DNA from: a virus
Reading direction: 5' to 3' (one strand)
IMG/VR virus record: IMGVR_UViG_3300014060_000015
Location: 1-24,565 of that record
DNA length: 24,565 nucleotides
In this document: positions 1 through 6,254 of the stretch, in pieces
Layout: the number at the start of each line of letters is the position of its first letter
How positions within the stretch are numbered: position 1 is the stretch's first letter
Position numbers and translations under genes: made by a program
Notes under the pieces: generated by a model
Told to the model about the DNA's origin: nothing
Seen by the model: the letters and a program-made list of their open reading frames with translations, nothing else
Database searches by the model: none

Positions 1-240
1 TTAAATATTAACAAATCGCAAACTACTAAATCAGAATCACTTATGAAAACACAACACGGAGTACAAAGTGGAAATAAACGCAAGTGGGTTGCGGTTATCC
101 AGTAGTTACCCGCAAGGCTGGAAAGCCCTCGGACAATCAAGCACTTTCGGTTTTTGGCAAACGCTAAATGCAACCCATCAAAAACCAAAAGAGCTTGATT
201 TTTTGCCAACGCAGCATGATATCAATAAAAATGAAAGAAT
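1..240. other. Noncoding stretch rich in interleaved inverted repeats
   Basis: I see no convincing gene here; the 87-codon plus-strand frame at 68-331 runs across the LytTR gene and has no recognisable content. The stretch holds several exact inverted pairs: TGGGTTGC (85-92) with GCAACCCA (170-177), AATCAAGC (135-142) with GCTTGATT (193-200), GGTTTTT (149-155) with AAAAACC (180-186), and TTGGCAA (154-160) with TTGCCAA (203-209). Some pairs cross one another. It may be a structured leader or a degenerate dispersed element; I cannot tell which. Confidence 0.35.
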
Positions 241-588
241 ATGGATTATAGTAAACAAAATGACAAAACAATTCCTGTTAAGGCAAATGGAACAATACTT
301 CAAATATTCATTGAAGATATTACTCATATAGATAATTATGATAAACTATTTTTGTTGTATTTAAATAATGAGAGTGAGCCATTAGTATTAAACATGACCC
401 TCATCGAACTCGAAAATCAATTGAAAGAATTCAGTTTTGTTCGAATAAACAGAAATACTATAGTAAATTTGAGATATTTTTATAAAATTAATACCAAAGG
501 GAAAAGATGTTTTTTCATGAAAAATGACAAAATTATGACTGTTTCAAGACGAAAATGGTGTACATTTAAAGAAAAAGTAGGAAAATGA
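241..588 (+). CDS. Stand-alone LytTR DNA-binding regulator
   Basis: This 115-aa protein is essentially a single LytTR DNA-binding domain. It shows the usual order: a short strand with DITHID (about residues 24-29), a YDKLFLLYL strand, a helix starting MTLIELENQL, the FVRINRNTIVNLRYF segment (about 65-80) typical of LytTR proteins, and a C-terminal VSRRKW motif. There is no receiver domain, so it is either a free-standing regulator or one controlled by another protein. Four LytTR-type repeats start 3 bp after its stop and lead to the RiPP precursor gene. This suggests it controls that gene, its own expression, or both. The ATG at 241 opens the domain cleanly. The family call is firm; the target is inferred from position. 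Confidence 0.85.
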   Translation: MDYSKQNDKTIPVKANGTILQIFIEDITHIDNYDKLFLLYLNNESEPLVLNMTLIELENQLKEFSFVRINRNTIVNLRYFYKINTKGKRCFFMKNDKIMTVSRRKWCTFKEKVGK

Positions 589-590
589 TT

Positions 591-662
591 GACCGCTCAA
601 ATGTTAAAAGCGACCGTTCATATGTAAGAATCGACCACCCAGAAACAAATATAGACCATTCA
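591..662 (+). promoter_or_regulatory. Four LytTR-type operator repeats, 21-bp phased
   Basis: Four direct repeats of GACCRYYCA start at 591 (GACCGCTCA), 612 (GACCGTTCA), 633 (GACCACCCA) and 654 (GACCATTCA). Each step is exactly 21 bp, or two helical turns, so all four sit on the same face of the DNA. LytTR regulators such as AgrA bind pairs of 9-bp repeats with this spacing. The array lies between the LytTR gene and the peptide precursor. A weak TATTTTG promoter-like box follows at 724-730. Confidence 0.75.
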
Positions 663-791
663 TGTATTTTGTGTTTTATGATCAAAATGATGTATGAAAT
701 TTATAGCTCAAAAATATAATTAATATTTTGGAAAAAGTGATCAGGGTGACGCCACTATAAATGCAGCCCACAATTTTTAATTTTAATTATT

Positions 792-1034
792 ATGAGTAAA
801 AAAGAATTAGCCGAAAAGCTTGGTTTTGATTTTGATGAAGTCAAAGGTATTCTAAGCGAAGACACTTTGAAATCAATGGAAAAACTAAATACCATTAAAG
901 GTGGTATTCAGGGAGGCTGTGCCCCAACATTTAATTCTCAATGCTTTTGCACTCCTGATCCTCCTCCTTTGCAATTAGTGTGTGATTTGCAATGTGCATG
1001 TATACCACCATTACCTCAAGATCAATTCTGTTAA
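792..1034 (+). CDS. RiPP precursor peptide with GG leader and Cys-rich core
   Basis: This is an 80-aa peptide with a charged, helical leader (residues 1-36) that ends in a double-glycine region (GG at 37-38 and again at 41-42). The core has seven cysteines (43, 51, 53, 64, 68, 70, 80) and is rich in proline, including a PPP run at 57-59. This resembles the Bacteroidota GG-leader natural-product precursors, which are cut and exported by a C39-peptidase ABC transporter and modified by radical SAM/SPASM enzymes. LytTR sites lie upstream. A hairpin and then the start of a probable radical SAM gene lie downstream. The final product is unknown, and the nearby maturase is broken, so this locus may now be silent. 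Confidence 0.75.
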   Translation: MSKKELAEKLGFDFDEVKGILSEDTLKSMEKLNTIKGGIQGGCAPTFNSQCFCTPDPPPLQLVCDLQCACIPPLPQDQFC

Positions 1035-1046
1035 TTTTTAAAAAAT

Positions 1047-1085
1047 AACCTTACCATAAATAACCTTTTTTATGGTAAGGTTTAA
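1047..1085 (+). terminator. Intrinsic terminator/attenuator after RiPP precursor
   Basis: A perfect 14-bp stem (1047-1060 with 1069-1082, AACCTTACCATAAA) encloses an 8-nt loop and is followed by a short T-rich tail. Placed between the precursor and the maturase, it could let the peptide be made in excess of the enzyme. Confidence 0.75.
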
Positions 1086-1096
1086 TTAGAAAACAC

Positions 1097-1168
1097 ATGA
1101 AAAATAGCAAATACAATATCATAGTTCCGATAGATAATCAAATAGTATTATTTAATACATTTATATAA
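1097..1168 (+). pseudogene. 5' fragment of a radical SAM peptide maturase, cut by IS3
   Basis: An ATG at 1097 opens 23 codons that read MKNSKYNIIVPIDN then QIVLFNTFI, followed by TAA at the IS edge. The SKYNIIxP...LFNT pattern is what I recall from the N-terminus of Bacteroidota radical SAM/SPASM maturases next to GG-leader peptides. It would bind the precursor and modify its cysteine-rich core. The rest of the gene, including any CxxxCxxC cluster motif, is not in the window. The fragment is short, so the family call rests on pattern and context. Confidence 0.6.
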
Positions 1169-1188
1169 TACTCCCCAAAAATAGGACA
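1169..1188 (+). repeat. IS3 left terminal inverted repeat
   Basis: It begins TACTCCCCAA and ends TAGGACA. It matches the reverse complement of 2445-2464 at all but three central positions. Confidence 0.85.
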
Positions 1189-1230
1189 TAAAGTTAAATA
1201 AGTAAATAGTATTTTTAAAAATTTAAAATT

Positions 1231-1509
1231 ATGTCAAAAACACGAAGAAAATTTAGTAAAGAATTTAAGGCTAAAGTTGTATTGGAGGCCTTAAAAGAGC
1301 GAGAAACGATAGAATCTTTAGCAAAGAAGTTTGAATTGCAGCCAGCGCAAATATCGCTATGGAAAAGTCAGGCCATGAGCAATTTCAGTGAATTATTCTC
1401 TCAGGAGAAGTCAACTGCCAAAGAGGAGACCGTAGATGTTCAGCAGCTTTATGCTCGAATAGGGAAGTTGGAAATACAGAATGATTTTCTAAAAAAAAAG
1501 CTAATGTGA
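1231..1509 (+). CDS. IS3 transposase OrfA (helix-turn-helix subunit)
   Basis: This 92-aa protein has the IS3 OrfA layout. An N-terminal helix-turn-helix (KFSKEFKAKVVLEAL, then SLAKKFELQPAQISLW, about residues 8-48) binds the IS ends. A C-terminal leucine-zipper-like helix (QQLYARIGKLEIQNDFL) follows. Near its end a run of nine A then G (1491-1500) is a typical slippery site. Slipping by -1 would fuse it to OrfB to make the active OrfAB transposase. Confidence 0.92.
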   Translation: MSKTRRKFSKEFKAKVVLEALKERETIESLAKKFELQPAQISLWKSQAMSNFSELFSQEKSTAKEETVDVQQLYARIGKLEIQNDFLKKKLM

Positions 1510-2345
1510 TGGGGCGTAAAGTTAGGATGAAAATGATTGAAAAAGGACATCCGAAACTCAGTATTAAGGAACAATGTGAGCTTTTGTCCATTCATAGAAG
1601 TGGTTTTTATTATCAACCAGCCCAAGAAAGCGCAATGAATTTAGAGATTATGCAGACACTTGATAAACTGTATTTTACAGTTCCGTTTTATGGTGTGTTG
1701 CGACTTAGAGAAGAGCTTCGCAAGCATGGTTTTGAGCTAAATCATAAGCGTATTCGCAGGTTGATGAAAATGATTAATTGGCGCACCATCTATAGAGAAC
1801 CACGAACAACAGTAATTAATAAGGCGGATTACAAATATCCTTATTTACTACGCAATTTAAAGGTTGAGCGAGTGAATCAAGTTTGGGCAATGGATATTAC
1901 ATACATACCAATGAAAAGAGGATTTATGTATTTAACTGCCATTATTGATTTGCATAGTAGGTATGTGGTCAACTGGTCCATTTCCAATACTATGACCACA
2001 GAATGGTGTGTAGAAGTATTACAACAAGCCATTGAAATGCATGGAAAACCCGAGATATTTAATACCGATCAAGGGAGTCAATTTACCGCAGAAAAGTTTA
2101 TCAACACATTGAAATCTAATGAAATAGAAATATCAATGGACGGTAAAGGAAGAGCCCTAGATAATATTTTTATTGAAAGACTTTGGCGAACTGTGAAGTA
2201 TGAAAATATCTACTTAAACATCTATGAAAATGGAGTAGATTTGTATCGAGGATTAAATCAATACTTTGAGTTTTACAATTCAGACCGTAAACATCAATCA
2301 TTGAACTATGAAACACCAGGAAGTAGGTACAAAAGAGTTGCATAA
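1506..2345 (+). CDS. IS3 transposase OrfB (DDE integrase core)
   Basis: This 279-aa protein overlaps orfA by 4 nt in the -1 frame and is probably made mainly as an OrfAB fusion; a GTG at 1506 and an ATG at 1509 are possible independent starts. Residues 1-110 form the N-terminal helical region (HTH_21-like, SIHRSGFYYQ). The rve integrase domain follows, with D130 (MDITYI), D188 (FNTDQGSQF) and E224 (IFIERLWR). D188 and E224 are 35 residues apart, the DD(35)E spacing of the family. The C-terminus (YNSDRKHQSLNYETP) is also standard. No damage is visible, so the element may still be active. Confidence 0.93.
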   Translation: MMGRKVRMKMIEKGHPKLSIKEQCELLSIHRSGFYYQPAQESAMNLEIMQTLDKLYFTVPFYGVLRLREELRKHGFELNHKRIRRLMKMINWRTIYREPRTTVINKADYKYPYLLRNLKVERVNQVWAMDITYIPMKRGFMYLTAIIDLHSRYVVNWSISNTMTTEWCVEVLQQAIEMHGKPEIFNTDQGSQFTAEKFINTLKSNEIEISMDGKGRALDNIFIERLWRTVKYENIYLNIYENGVDLYRGLNQYFEFYNSDRKHQSLNYETPGSRYKRVA

Positions 2346-2403
2346 AACGAGATTAACTTTTTTAGACCAAAGCTTCGCAGGTCTAAAAGTTAATTCCCGT
2401 TTT
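2344..2403 (+). terminator. Hairpin at the end of IS3 orfB
   Basis: The arms ATTAAC...AGACC (2352-2368) and GGTCT...GTTAAT (2380-2394) pair with a 2-nt bulge. Outer AAAACG/CGTTTT arms extend the stem. It lies directly after the orfB stop and probably ends transposase transcription. Confidence 0.65.
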
Positions 2404-2444
2404 ATTCCAAGTCCTGAGATATTGCCTAAGAATGTTAAGAATTC

Positions 2445-2464
2445 TGTCCTAAGATTGGGGAGTA
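2445..2464 (-). repeat. IS3 right terminal inverted repeat
   Basis: It reads TGTCCTA...TTGGGGAGTA and is the partner of the left repeat. The outer bases also form a small palindrome with CTACTCCC at 2476-2483, in the adjoining phage DNA. Confidence 0.85.
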
Positions 2465-2569
2465 GTATACCGTGGCTACTCCCTGCATAATCATTCCAAC
2501 TATGGCATCGGTATTGGCTGAGCGCCTTCCAAGGCCTGATTCTTTGGTAATTCTTAAATCTGGTAACAT
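2465..2569 (-). pseudogene. 5' stub of phage tail sheath gene (DUF2586-like), cut by IS3
   Basis: An ATG at 2569 opens exactly 35 phage codons (MLPDLRITKESGLGRR..., ending GMIMQGVATVY) that stop matching at the IS edge. The frame then runs into IS sequence and soon ends. The opening LPD...GxLGR and later D-x-I-x-G-x-(I/V)-x-x-G-V pattern is what DUF2586 tail-sheath-like proteins of Mu-type phages start with. The gene follows the small-protein/holin cluster on the same strand with a 2-nt gap. Loss of the sheath would prevent assembly of a contractile tail. Confidence 0.6.
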
Positions 2570-2571
2570 TA

Positions 2572-2838
2572 TTATTTAAGGGTTTGGGGTTTAGTAACTT
2601 TTTTTACTTTTTTTGAAGCTACAGGAGCTTTTGGAGCTTCAGGAGCTTTTGGAGCTTTAGGAGCTTCAGCTTTTTTTAATATGCTTCTATCAAAGGTTTC
2701 CGCCTTGCCGCCACAAATGGTGGTATGAAAATTAGCGGGGTTTGTGTCCAAAAATATATTACCATCGTCTGTAATATATACTTTTTCTACCTCTTTATGC
2801 CGACTTAAATAGTCAGCGGCTATTTCGTTTTTTTTCAT
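2572..2838 (-). CDS. Small phage protein with Ala-Pro-Lys-rich tail
   Basis: This is an 88-aa protein if it starts at the ATG at 2838, which overlaps the upstream stop as ATGA; a longer frame reaching 2874 is less likely. Residues 1-50 are mixed polar (KEVEKVYITDDGNIFL). Residues about 52-75 repeat the unit APKAP/EAPKAP, and the C-terminus is strongly basic (KKVKKVTK). I do not recognise a family. Its place between the holin-like gene and the tail-sheath stub says it belongs to the late minus-strand operon; a role in head-tail or tail assembly is only a guess. Confidence 0.65.
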   Translation of the reverse strand: MKKNEIAADYLSRHKEVEKVYITDDGNIFLDTNPANFHTTICGGKAETFDRSILKKAEAPKAPKAPEAPKAPVASKKVKKVTKPQTLK

Positions 2839-3272
2839 TTCTGTTGATTTTTTTTGGTTGGTATTAACAACCATTTTTCCGCAATACTGCCTGTAATTTT
2901 TTCAACTGAGCGGCCAATTATATAACCTCCCATGCCTATTTCTAATAAATCCCAAAATTTCTCTGGAAGCCCCGATTTTGGAAGTGAGAATAAGCTTGAC
3001 ACAAAGTATTCATATACCACTATGCCAGCAAAGGACAGCATTACTATTGGTCTCCAATTACGCTGAAGCTTAGTGCCTCCCATTTCAGTTTTAATTACAT
3101 CCGACTGTTGGGTGGTAAGGTCTGTGGCTAACTTCGCCGTTACTTCCATAAGCTGTTTTTTAAGCTCTAGGCGTTCCTCATCGTTGGTAACTATATTATC
3201 AACAATTCCATTAATTGCATTACCCGCCTCTTTGATTGTGCCTCCACCTATCAAGTCAAATAACTTCATCAT
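2835..3272 (-). CDS. Holin-like protein (3TM GTA-holin type)
   Basis: This 145-aa protein has an amphipathic N-terminal half (about 1-68) rich in charged helix. It is followed by a conserved-looking LQRNWRPIVMLSFAGIVVY stretch, which is the first membrane segment (about 70-90). A second hydrophobic stretch sits around LLEIGMGGYIIGRSVEKI. The RNWRP motif leading into a membrane helix is typical of the 3TM holin family (PF11351-like). It would form the inner-membrane hole that lets the endolysin reach peptidoglycan. It overlaps both neighbours by 4 nt, so translation is probably coupled. The endolysin candidate is in the other late operon at 6255-6761. Confidence 0.7.
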   Translation of the reverse strand: MMKLFDLIGGGTIKEAGNAINGIVDNIVTNDEERLELKKQLMEVTAKLATDLTTQQSDVIKTEMGGTKLQRNWRPIVMLSFAGIVVYEYFVSSLFSLPKSGLPEKFWDLLEIGMGGYIIGRSVEKITGSIAEKWLLIPTKKNQQK

Positions 3273-3454
3273 TTACTCCTTTTTTTAATTTGGTTAACTA
3301 CTACGTCCCATAGAGTCTTTGATATTAAGCCAGCAAATCCGCCAACTATACCAAGTAGTAGTGCTTCCGCTACATTACTTATACCTATTACTCCAGTTGT
3401 CATCCCCATGACACTGCAGAGAATTCCTCCAGCCGATGAGTATAGTTTATCCAT
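3269..3454 (-). CDS. Small two-helix membrane protein, possible second holin or antiholin
   Basis: This 61-aa protein is mostly hydrophobic, with a glycine-rich helix at about 8-28 and another at about 30-48, then a basic tail (NQIKKRSK). Its stop overlaps the start of the holin-like gene (ATGA). Phages often pair two small membrane proteins for lysis control, so a holin/antiholin role fits, but I do not recognise the family. Confidence 0.65.
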   Translation of the reverse strand: MDKLYSSAGGILCSVMGMTTGVIGISNVAEALLLGIVGGFAGLISKTLWDVVVNQIKKRSK

Positions 3455-3475
3455 GTTATGTTTTAAATTTGTTTT

Positions 3476-3508
3476 AAAAAAAAGCCGGATGAGCTACAGA
3501 GCCGGCTT
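3476..3508 (-). terminator. Intrinsic terminator after the capsid gene
   Basis: On the minus strand a GC-rich stem (AGCCGG with CCGGCT, positions 3506-3501 and 3488-3483) is followed by a run of seven T. It lies 35 bp past the capsid stop. It could limit read-through from the highly expressed capsid gene into the holin-like genes. Confidence 0.8.
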
Positions 3509-3543
3509 CTCCCCATTTAACCAATATTTAATTATGAAAAAAA

Positions 3544-4614
3544 CTACACTACTTTTGCACTAACAATTGCTCCAAATCCTTCCCACTTTTTTGGAAGTGT
3601 TATATGCCATTGGCGAAATCCTATAACTGAGCGCCGATAGATTGGATCTGCTCCACTCTCGCTATAGTACATCTTTGTCTCTCCTGTGGCTTGGAAGGTT
3701 CTGGCTGTATAAAAGAATACTGAAGCCACCTGATCATTAGCTGCATCGGCAGCTGCTCCGTATGCTTTTTTGGTAAGTACAGTTGATACAACTGTATATA
3801 TGGGGGCAGTTGTGTACTCATGTATTTCAAAGCCATAGATATATGGTATCTTACCATTGGCGGTGTCTACGTTATACTGGTTAGCAAACTTTTCATCTGT
3901 GGCCAATAGGTCGGCTATATGCTCATTACAAAGTACGGCCACTCTTACTCCCTTTAATTTTGGAACTTTCAAGTCGTCGAATTTCTTTTTCATAGTTCTC
4001 AAATCGGCCATAGTCATTACTTTTCTGGCTTGCGTTTCTCCATTGGAAACTCCTGTGCTTAGAATTACTGGCGTGCTTGCTCCATTAGTGGTTGGCGCAA
4101 GGCTATGAAGTGCCATATTAGCTTCGCCCTCACTCAATACTTCCTTATGTACCTCAAGTACACTTCCAAGTTTATCGTAGCTTATCGAGTATAATTCATC
4201 ATCAGTAATACTTGTATTTTCGGTCTCAAACTTATACAAACTAATGGCTACATCTGAGTCGGTACGACTAGCAATACTAATAGGATAAGTACTATTATTG
4301 ATAAGAACCGCTGGATCTGCGCCAACGTCAACCATGTGAATGACATTATTATTTACTAAATCATTTCGACTCGCTATCTTGGCCAAAAAGGTAGGCATCT
4401 CTCGAAGCTTCTTAATCAACTCACCTGTCCATACTTCTACTAGTACTCCCACTCCCATACTTCCTGCTGGTATTTGATTAGGTATAAACGACAGCGTAAA
4501 CGCTCCCACCCCTACCGCTAACGGGCTAAATCCAGTGGCCGAACCAACCACACTCCCAACAAACATGCTGAACACTAACGACAGCATCAACGTCATAATA
4601 AATTTTGCTTTCAT
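3544..4614 (-). CDS. Probable major capsid protein with signal-like N-terminus
   Basis: This 356-aa protein sits right after the protease/scaffold gene, where Mu-type phages encode the major capsid protein. The body looks like a capsid of this phage group: a region of mixed strands, a long central stretch with LRTMKKKFDDLKVPKLKGVRVAVLC, and a C-terminus ending in RRSVIGFRQWHIT. Residues 1-30 are odd: two lysines, then a long hydrophobic run (MTLMLSLVFSMFVGSVVG) that reads like a signal peptide. A terminator follows. The capsid role is inferred from position and length; I see no diagnostic motif. Confidence 0.7.
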   Translation of the reverse strand: MKAKFIMTLMLSLVFSMFVGSVVGSATGFSPLAVGVGAFTLSFIPNQIPAGSMGVGVLVEVWTGELIKKLREMPTFLAKIASRNDLVNNNVIHMVDVGADPAVLINNSTYPISIASRTDSDVAISLYKFETENTSITDDELYSISYDKLGSVLEVHKEVLSEGEANMALHSLAPTTNGASTPVILSTGVSNGETQARKVMTMADLRTMKKKFDDLKVPKLKGVRVAVLCNEHIADLLATDEKFANQYNVDTANGKIPYIYGFEIHEYTTAPIYTVVSTVLTKKAYGAAADAANDQVASVFFYTARTFQATGETKMYYSESGADPIYRRSVIGFRQWHITLPKKWEGFGAIVSAKVV

Positions 4615-4640
4615 TGCTTTTCTTTGTTTTTCGTTTAATA

Positions 4641-5612
4641 CTAAATATTTACTCCGTACTCAGCTGCATACAACTTCTTGTACTCGCCTTCATTTTCAAG
4701 CTTGAATTTTTCGAGCTCTTTTCTTCCTAACTTTACCAAGTCTGCAAAGGTTTTTACTTCACCGGCTTCACCTTCTGGCTTAGCGGCTCTTGGTTTAATT
4801 ATTTGACCTGGTTTAATTGAGGTCATACTTTCAATTACGGCACTTGTGGCCTCGTAATTGGCAGTGGCAAGGGTCATAAAATGTTCCTTCTTATCTGCAG
4901 TAAATTTTCCTAAAGCTATTGCTCCATCAACCAATGCCACCACTTTGGCTTTTTTGAGGTCTCCCAACGCCGTTTGAGCGCTGTTTAAACTGTTTTGCAG
5001 CTCGGTAGTTTTTGTCGCCTGAGTTTGCAACTCGGCAATCTTGTTCAGAATCTCGGCTTCTGTGGCCGACTCGGTTAATCCGAGCTTTACGGATACAATG
5101 TTCATGTTGTTTTGATTTTGGATTTCTTGTTTCTTTTCGAGGGCGGGCAACAAACTAAAACTCATTTCCTCAGTAATTGGCTCATAATTTTCATCATACA
5201 ACCTCAAGGCTTCACTGTGCCGGCCTATATCTACCAAACTGGCTTCTACCATCTCCCATTTGGTAATGGTTGGACGGGTTTGACCAGGCAATAAATACTT
5301 TGGATCGTCACTCACTTCTATCACTCGTATTCCTATACTGGCCATGCGAATGATTTCTTGATCAACTTTGTCTTGTATTTTAATCGCAAATTCATCCTTG
5401 GTATCCAACACAGGCAATGCCAATATATCATCACCTTTTACTTCGATATCTACCCATTTGCCTATTGGCAATGGATCTTTATCGTCATAATAGCGACGGT
5501 GCATCCACAAACAAATTGGATTAGTTTTGAAGCGCGTTAAATCTCCTCCTTTTGTAAGGACTCTGAAGCCATCTACATTTAAATTTGAATTGGTTAATCT
5601 GAATTTTGCCAT
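4641..5612 (-). CDS. Prohead protease fused to scaffold (Mu gpI/Z-like)
   Basis: This is a 323-aa protein in two parts. Residues 1-145 look like an HK97/Mu-type prohead serine protease, with a histidine in LWMHRRYYDD (H38) and a serine in RMASIGIRV (S92) as likely catalytic residues. Residues about 150-323 are a charged coiled coil rich in Q, E, A and L, typical of a scaffold. It would guide capsid assembly and then be cut out. An internal ATG at 5105-5103 (M170) sits exactly at the domain boundary, so a scaffold-only product could be made, as with Mu genes I and Z. It lies 26 bp before the capsid gene. Confidence 0.8.
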   Translation of the reverse strand: MAKFRLTNSNLNVDGFRVLTKGGDLTRFKTNPICLWMHRRYYDDKDPLPIGKWVDIEVKGDDILALPVLDTKDEFAIKIQDKVDQEIIRMASIGIRVIEVSDDPKYLLPGQTRPTITKWEMVEASLVDIGRHSEALRLYDENYEPITEEMSFSLLPALEKKQEIQNQNNMNIVSVKLGLTESATEAEILNKIAELQTQATKTTELQNSLNSAQTALGDLKKAKVVALVDGAIALGKFTADKKEHFMTLATANYEATSAVIESMTSIKPGQIIKPRAAKPEGEAGEVKTFADLVKLGRKELEKFKLENEGEYKKLYAAEYGVNI

Positions 5613-5790
5613 CGATTTTCAATTGATTAGGCTGCAAATAAAACCCATATTTTTACCTTGCGCAAATCGTATATATATAATAACCTATTATCGATGTATT
5701 ATATATCTAAATCTGGTTATTATATTTTGTGCATTTTTTTTAAACAGACTCAATCTTATGATATTTGCACAAATAAATTAAATATTGACA
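5613..5790. promoter_or_regulatory. Divergent late promoter/operator region
   Basis: This gap separates the two late operons, which read away from each other. It is very AT-rich. It holds an exact 11-bp inverted pair, ATATAATAACC (5675-5685) and GGTTATTATAT (5715-5725), and an inner pair TTTGTGC (5726-5732) with GCACAAA (5767-5773). TATATTTTG at 5723-5731 resembles the Bacteroidota -7 box. A late activator binding between the operons would fit, but no activator gene is recognisable in the window. Confidence 0.5.
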
Positions 5791-6249
5791 ATGACCGCAA
5801 AACAAAATATGCTGCAAAAGAAAGAATTAGCAAAAATTCTTTACCTAAATGGCCAACTACAAAAGGATATCTGCGATAGAGTGGTAATAACCCCAAAAAC
5901 ACTCCAAAACTGGATTGAAAATAACGGTTGGAAGGAAATTAGAGCCGCAAAAACTGTTACTCGACCAGAATTAGTTAATAAGATCTTATCCAAAATTGCT
6001 CTAATGCTCGATGAGGCCATCGACACCGATGATATGAGCGGGCTGGGTGATAAACTATCTAAAATGGCCGGGGCTATTGAGAAGCTTGACAAAAAAGCCA
6101 ACGTGGTGGACGATATTGAGGTTTTTATGCAGTTCAACTTATGGATTCAACACCGTATGCAGGTTGACCCTGATTTGACCAACGATATTGCTAAGTCTAT
6201 CAATCACTTTCAAGATTTATATATTAACGAACGCATCTCCCAAAAATAA
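5791..6249 (+). CDS. Terminase small subunit-like protein
   Basis: This is a 152-aa protein starting at the ATG at 5791; a TTG two codons earlier is also possible. Residues about 8-45 form a helix-turn-helix (KKELAKILYL, DICDRVVITPKTLQNWIENNGW) like those of phage small terminases that bind the packaging start. The rest is helical and acidic, suited to oligomer formation. It opens the plus-strand late operon, two genes before the large terminase. The role follows from domain type and position. Confidence 0.7.
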   Translation: MTAKQNMLQKKELAKILYLNGQLQKDICDRVVITPKTLQNWIENNGWKEIRAAKTVTRPELVNKILSKIALMLDEAIDTDDMSGLGDKLSKMAGAIEKLDKKANVVDDIEVFMQFNLWIQHRMQVDPDLTNDIAKSINHFQDLYINERISQK

Positions 6250-6254
6250 CGCTT

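Larger units (their letters stand above)
1169..2464 (+). mobile_element. IS3-family insertion sequence, apparently intact
   Basis: The element is about 1.3 kb with imperfect terminal inverted repeats, overlapping orfA/orfB with a frameshift signal, and a complete DDE catalytic set. A 4-bp TATA flanks both sides (1164-1167 and 2466-2469) if the ends are taken one base further out. TATA is palindromic and the region AT-rich, so this may be chance rather than a target duplication. The flanks belong to unrelated broken genes: host RiPP maturase on the left, phage tail sheath on the right. Confidence 0.9.

Noticed and set aside
68-331. 87-codon plus-strand open frame before the LytTR gene
   Set aside because: It runs through the inverted-repeat region and overlaps the LytTR gene out of frame; the peptide has no recognisable features.
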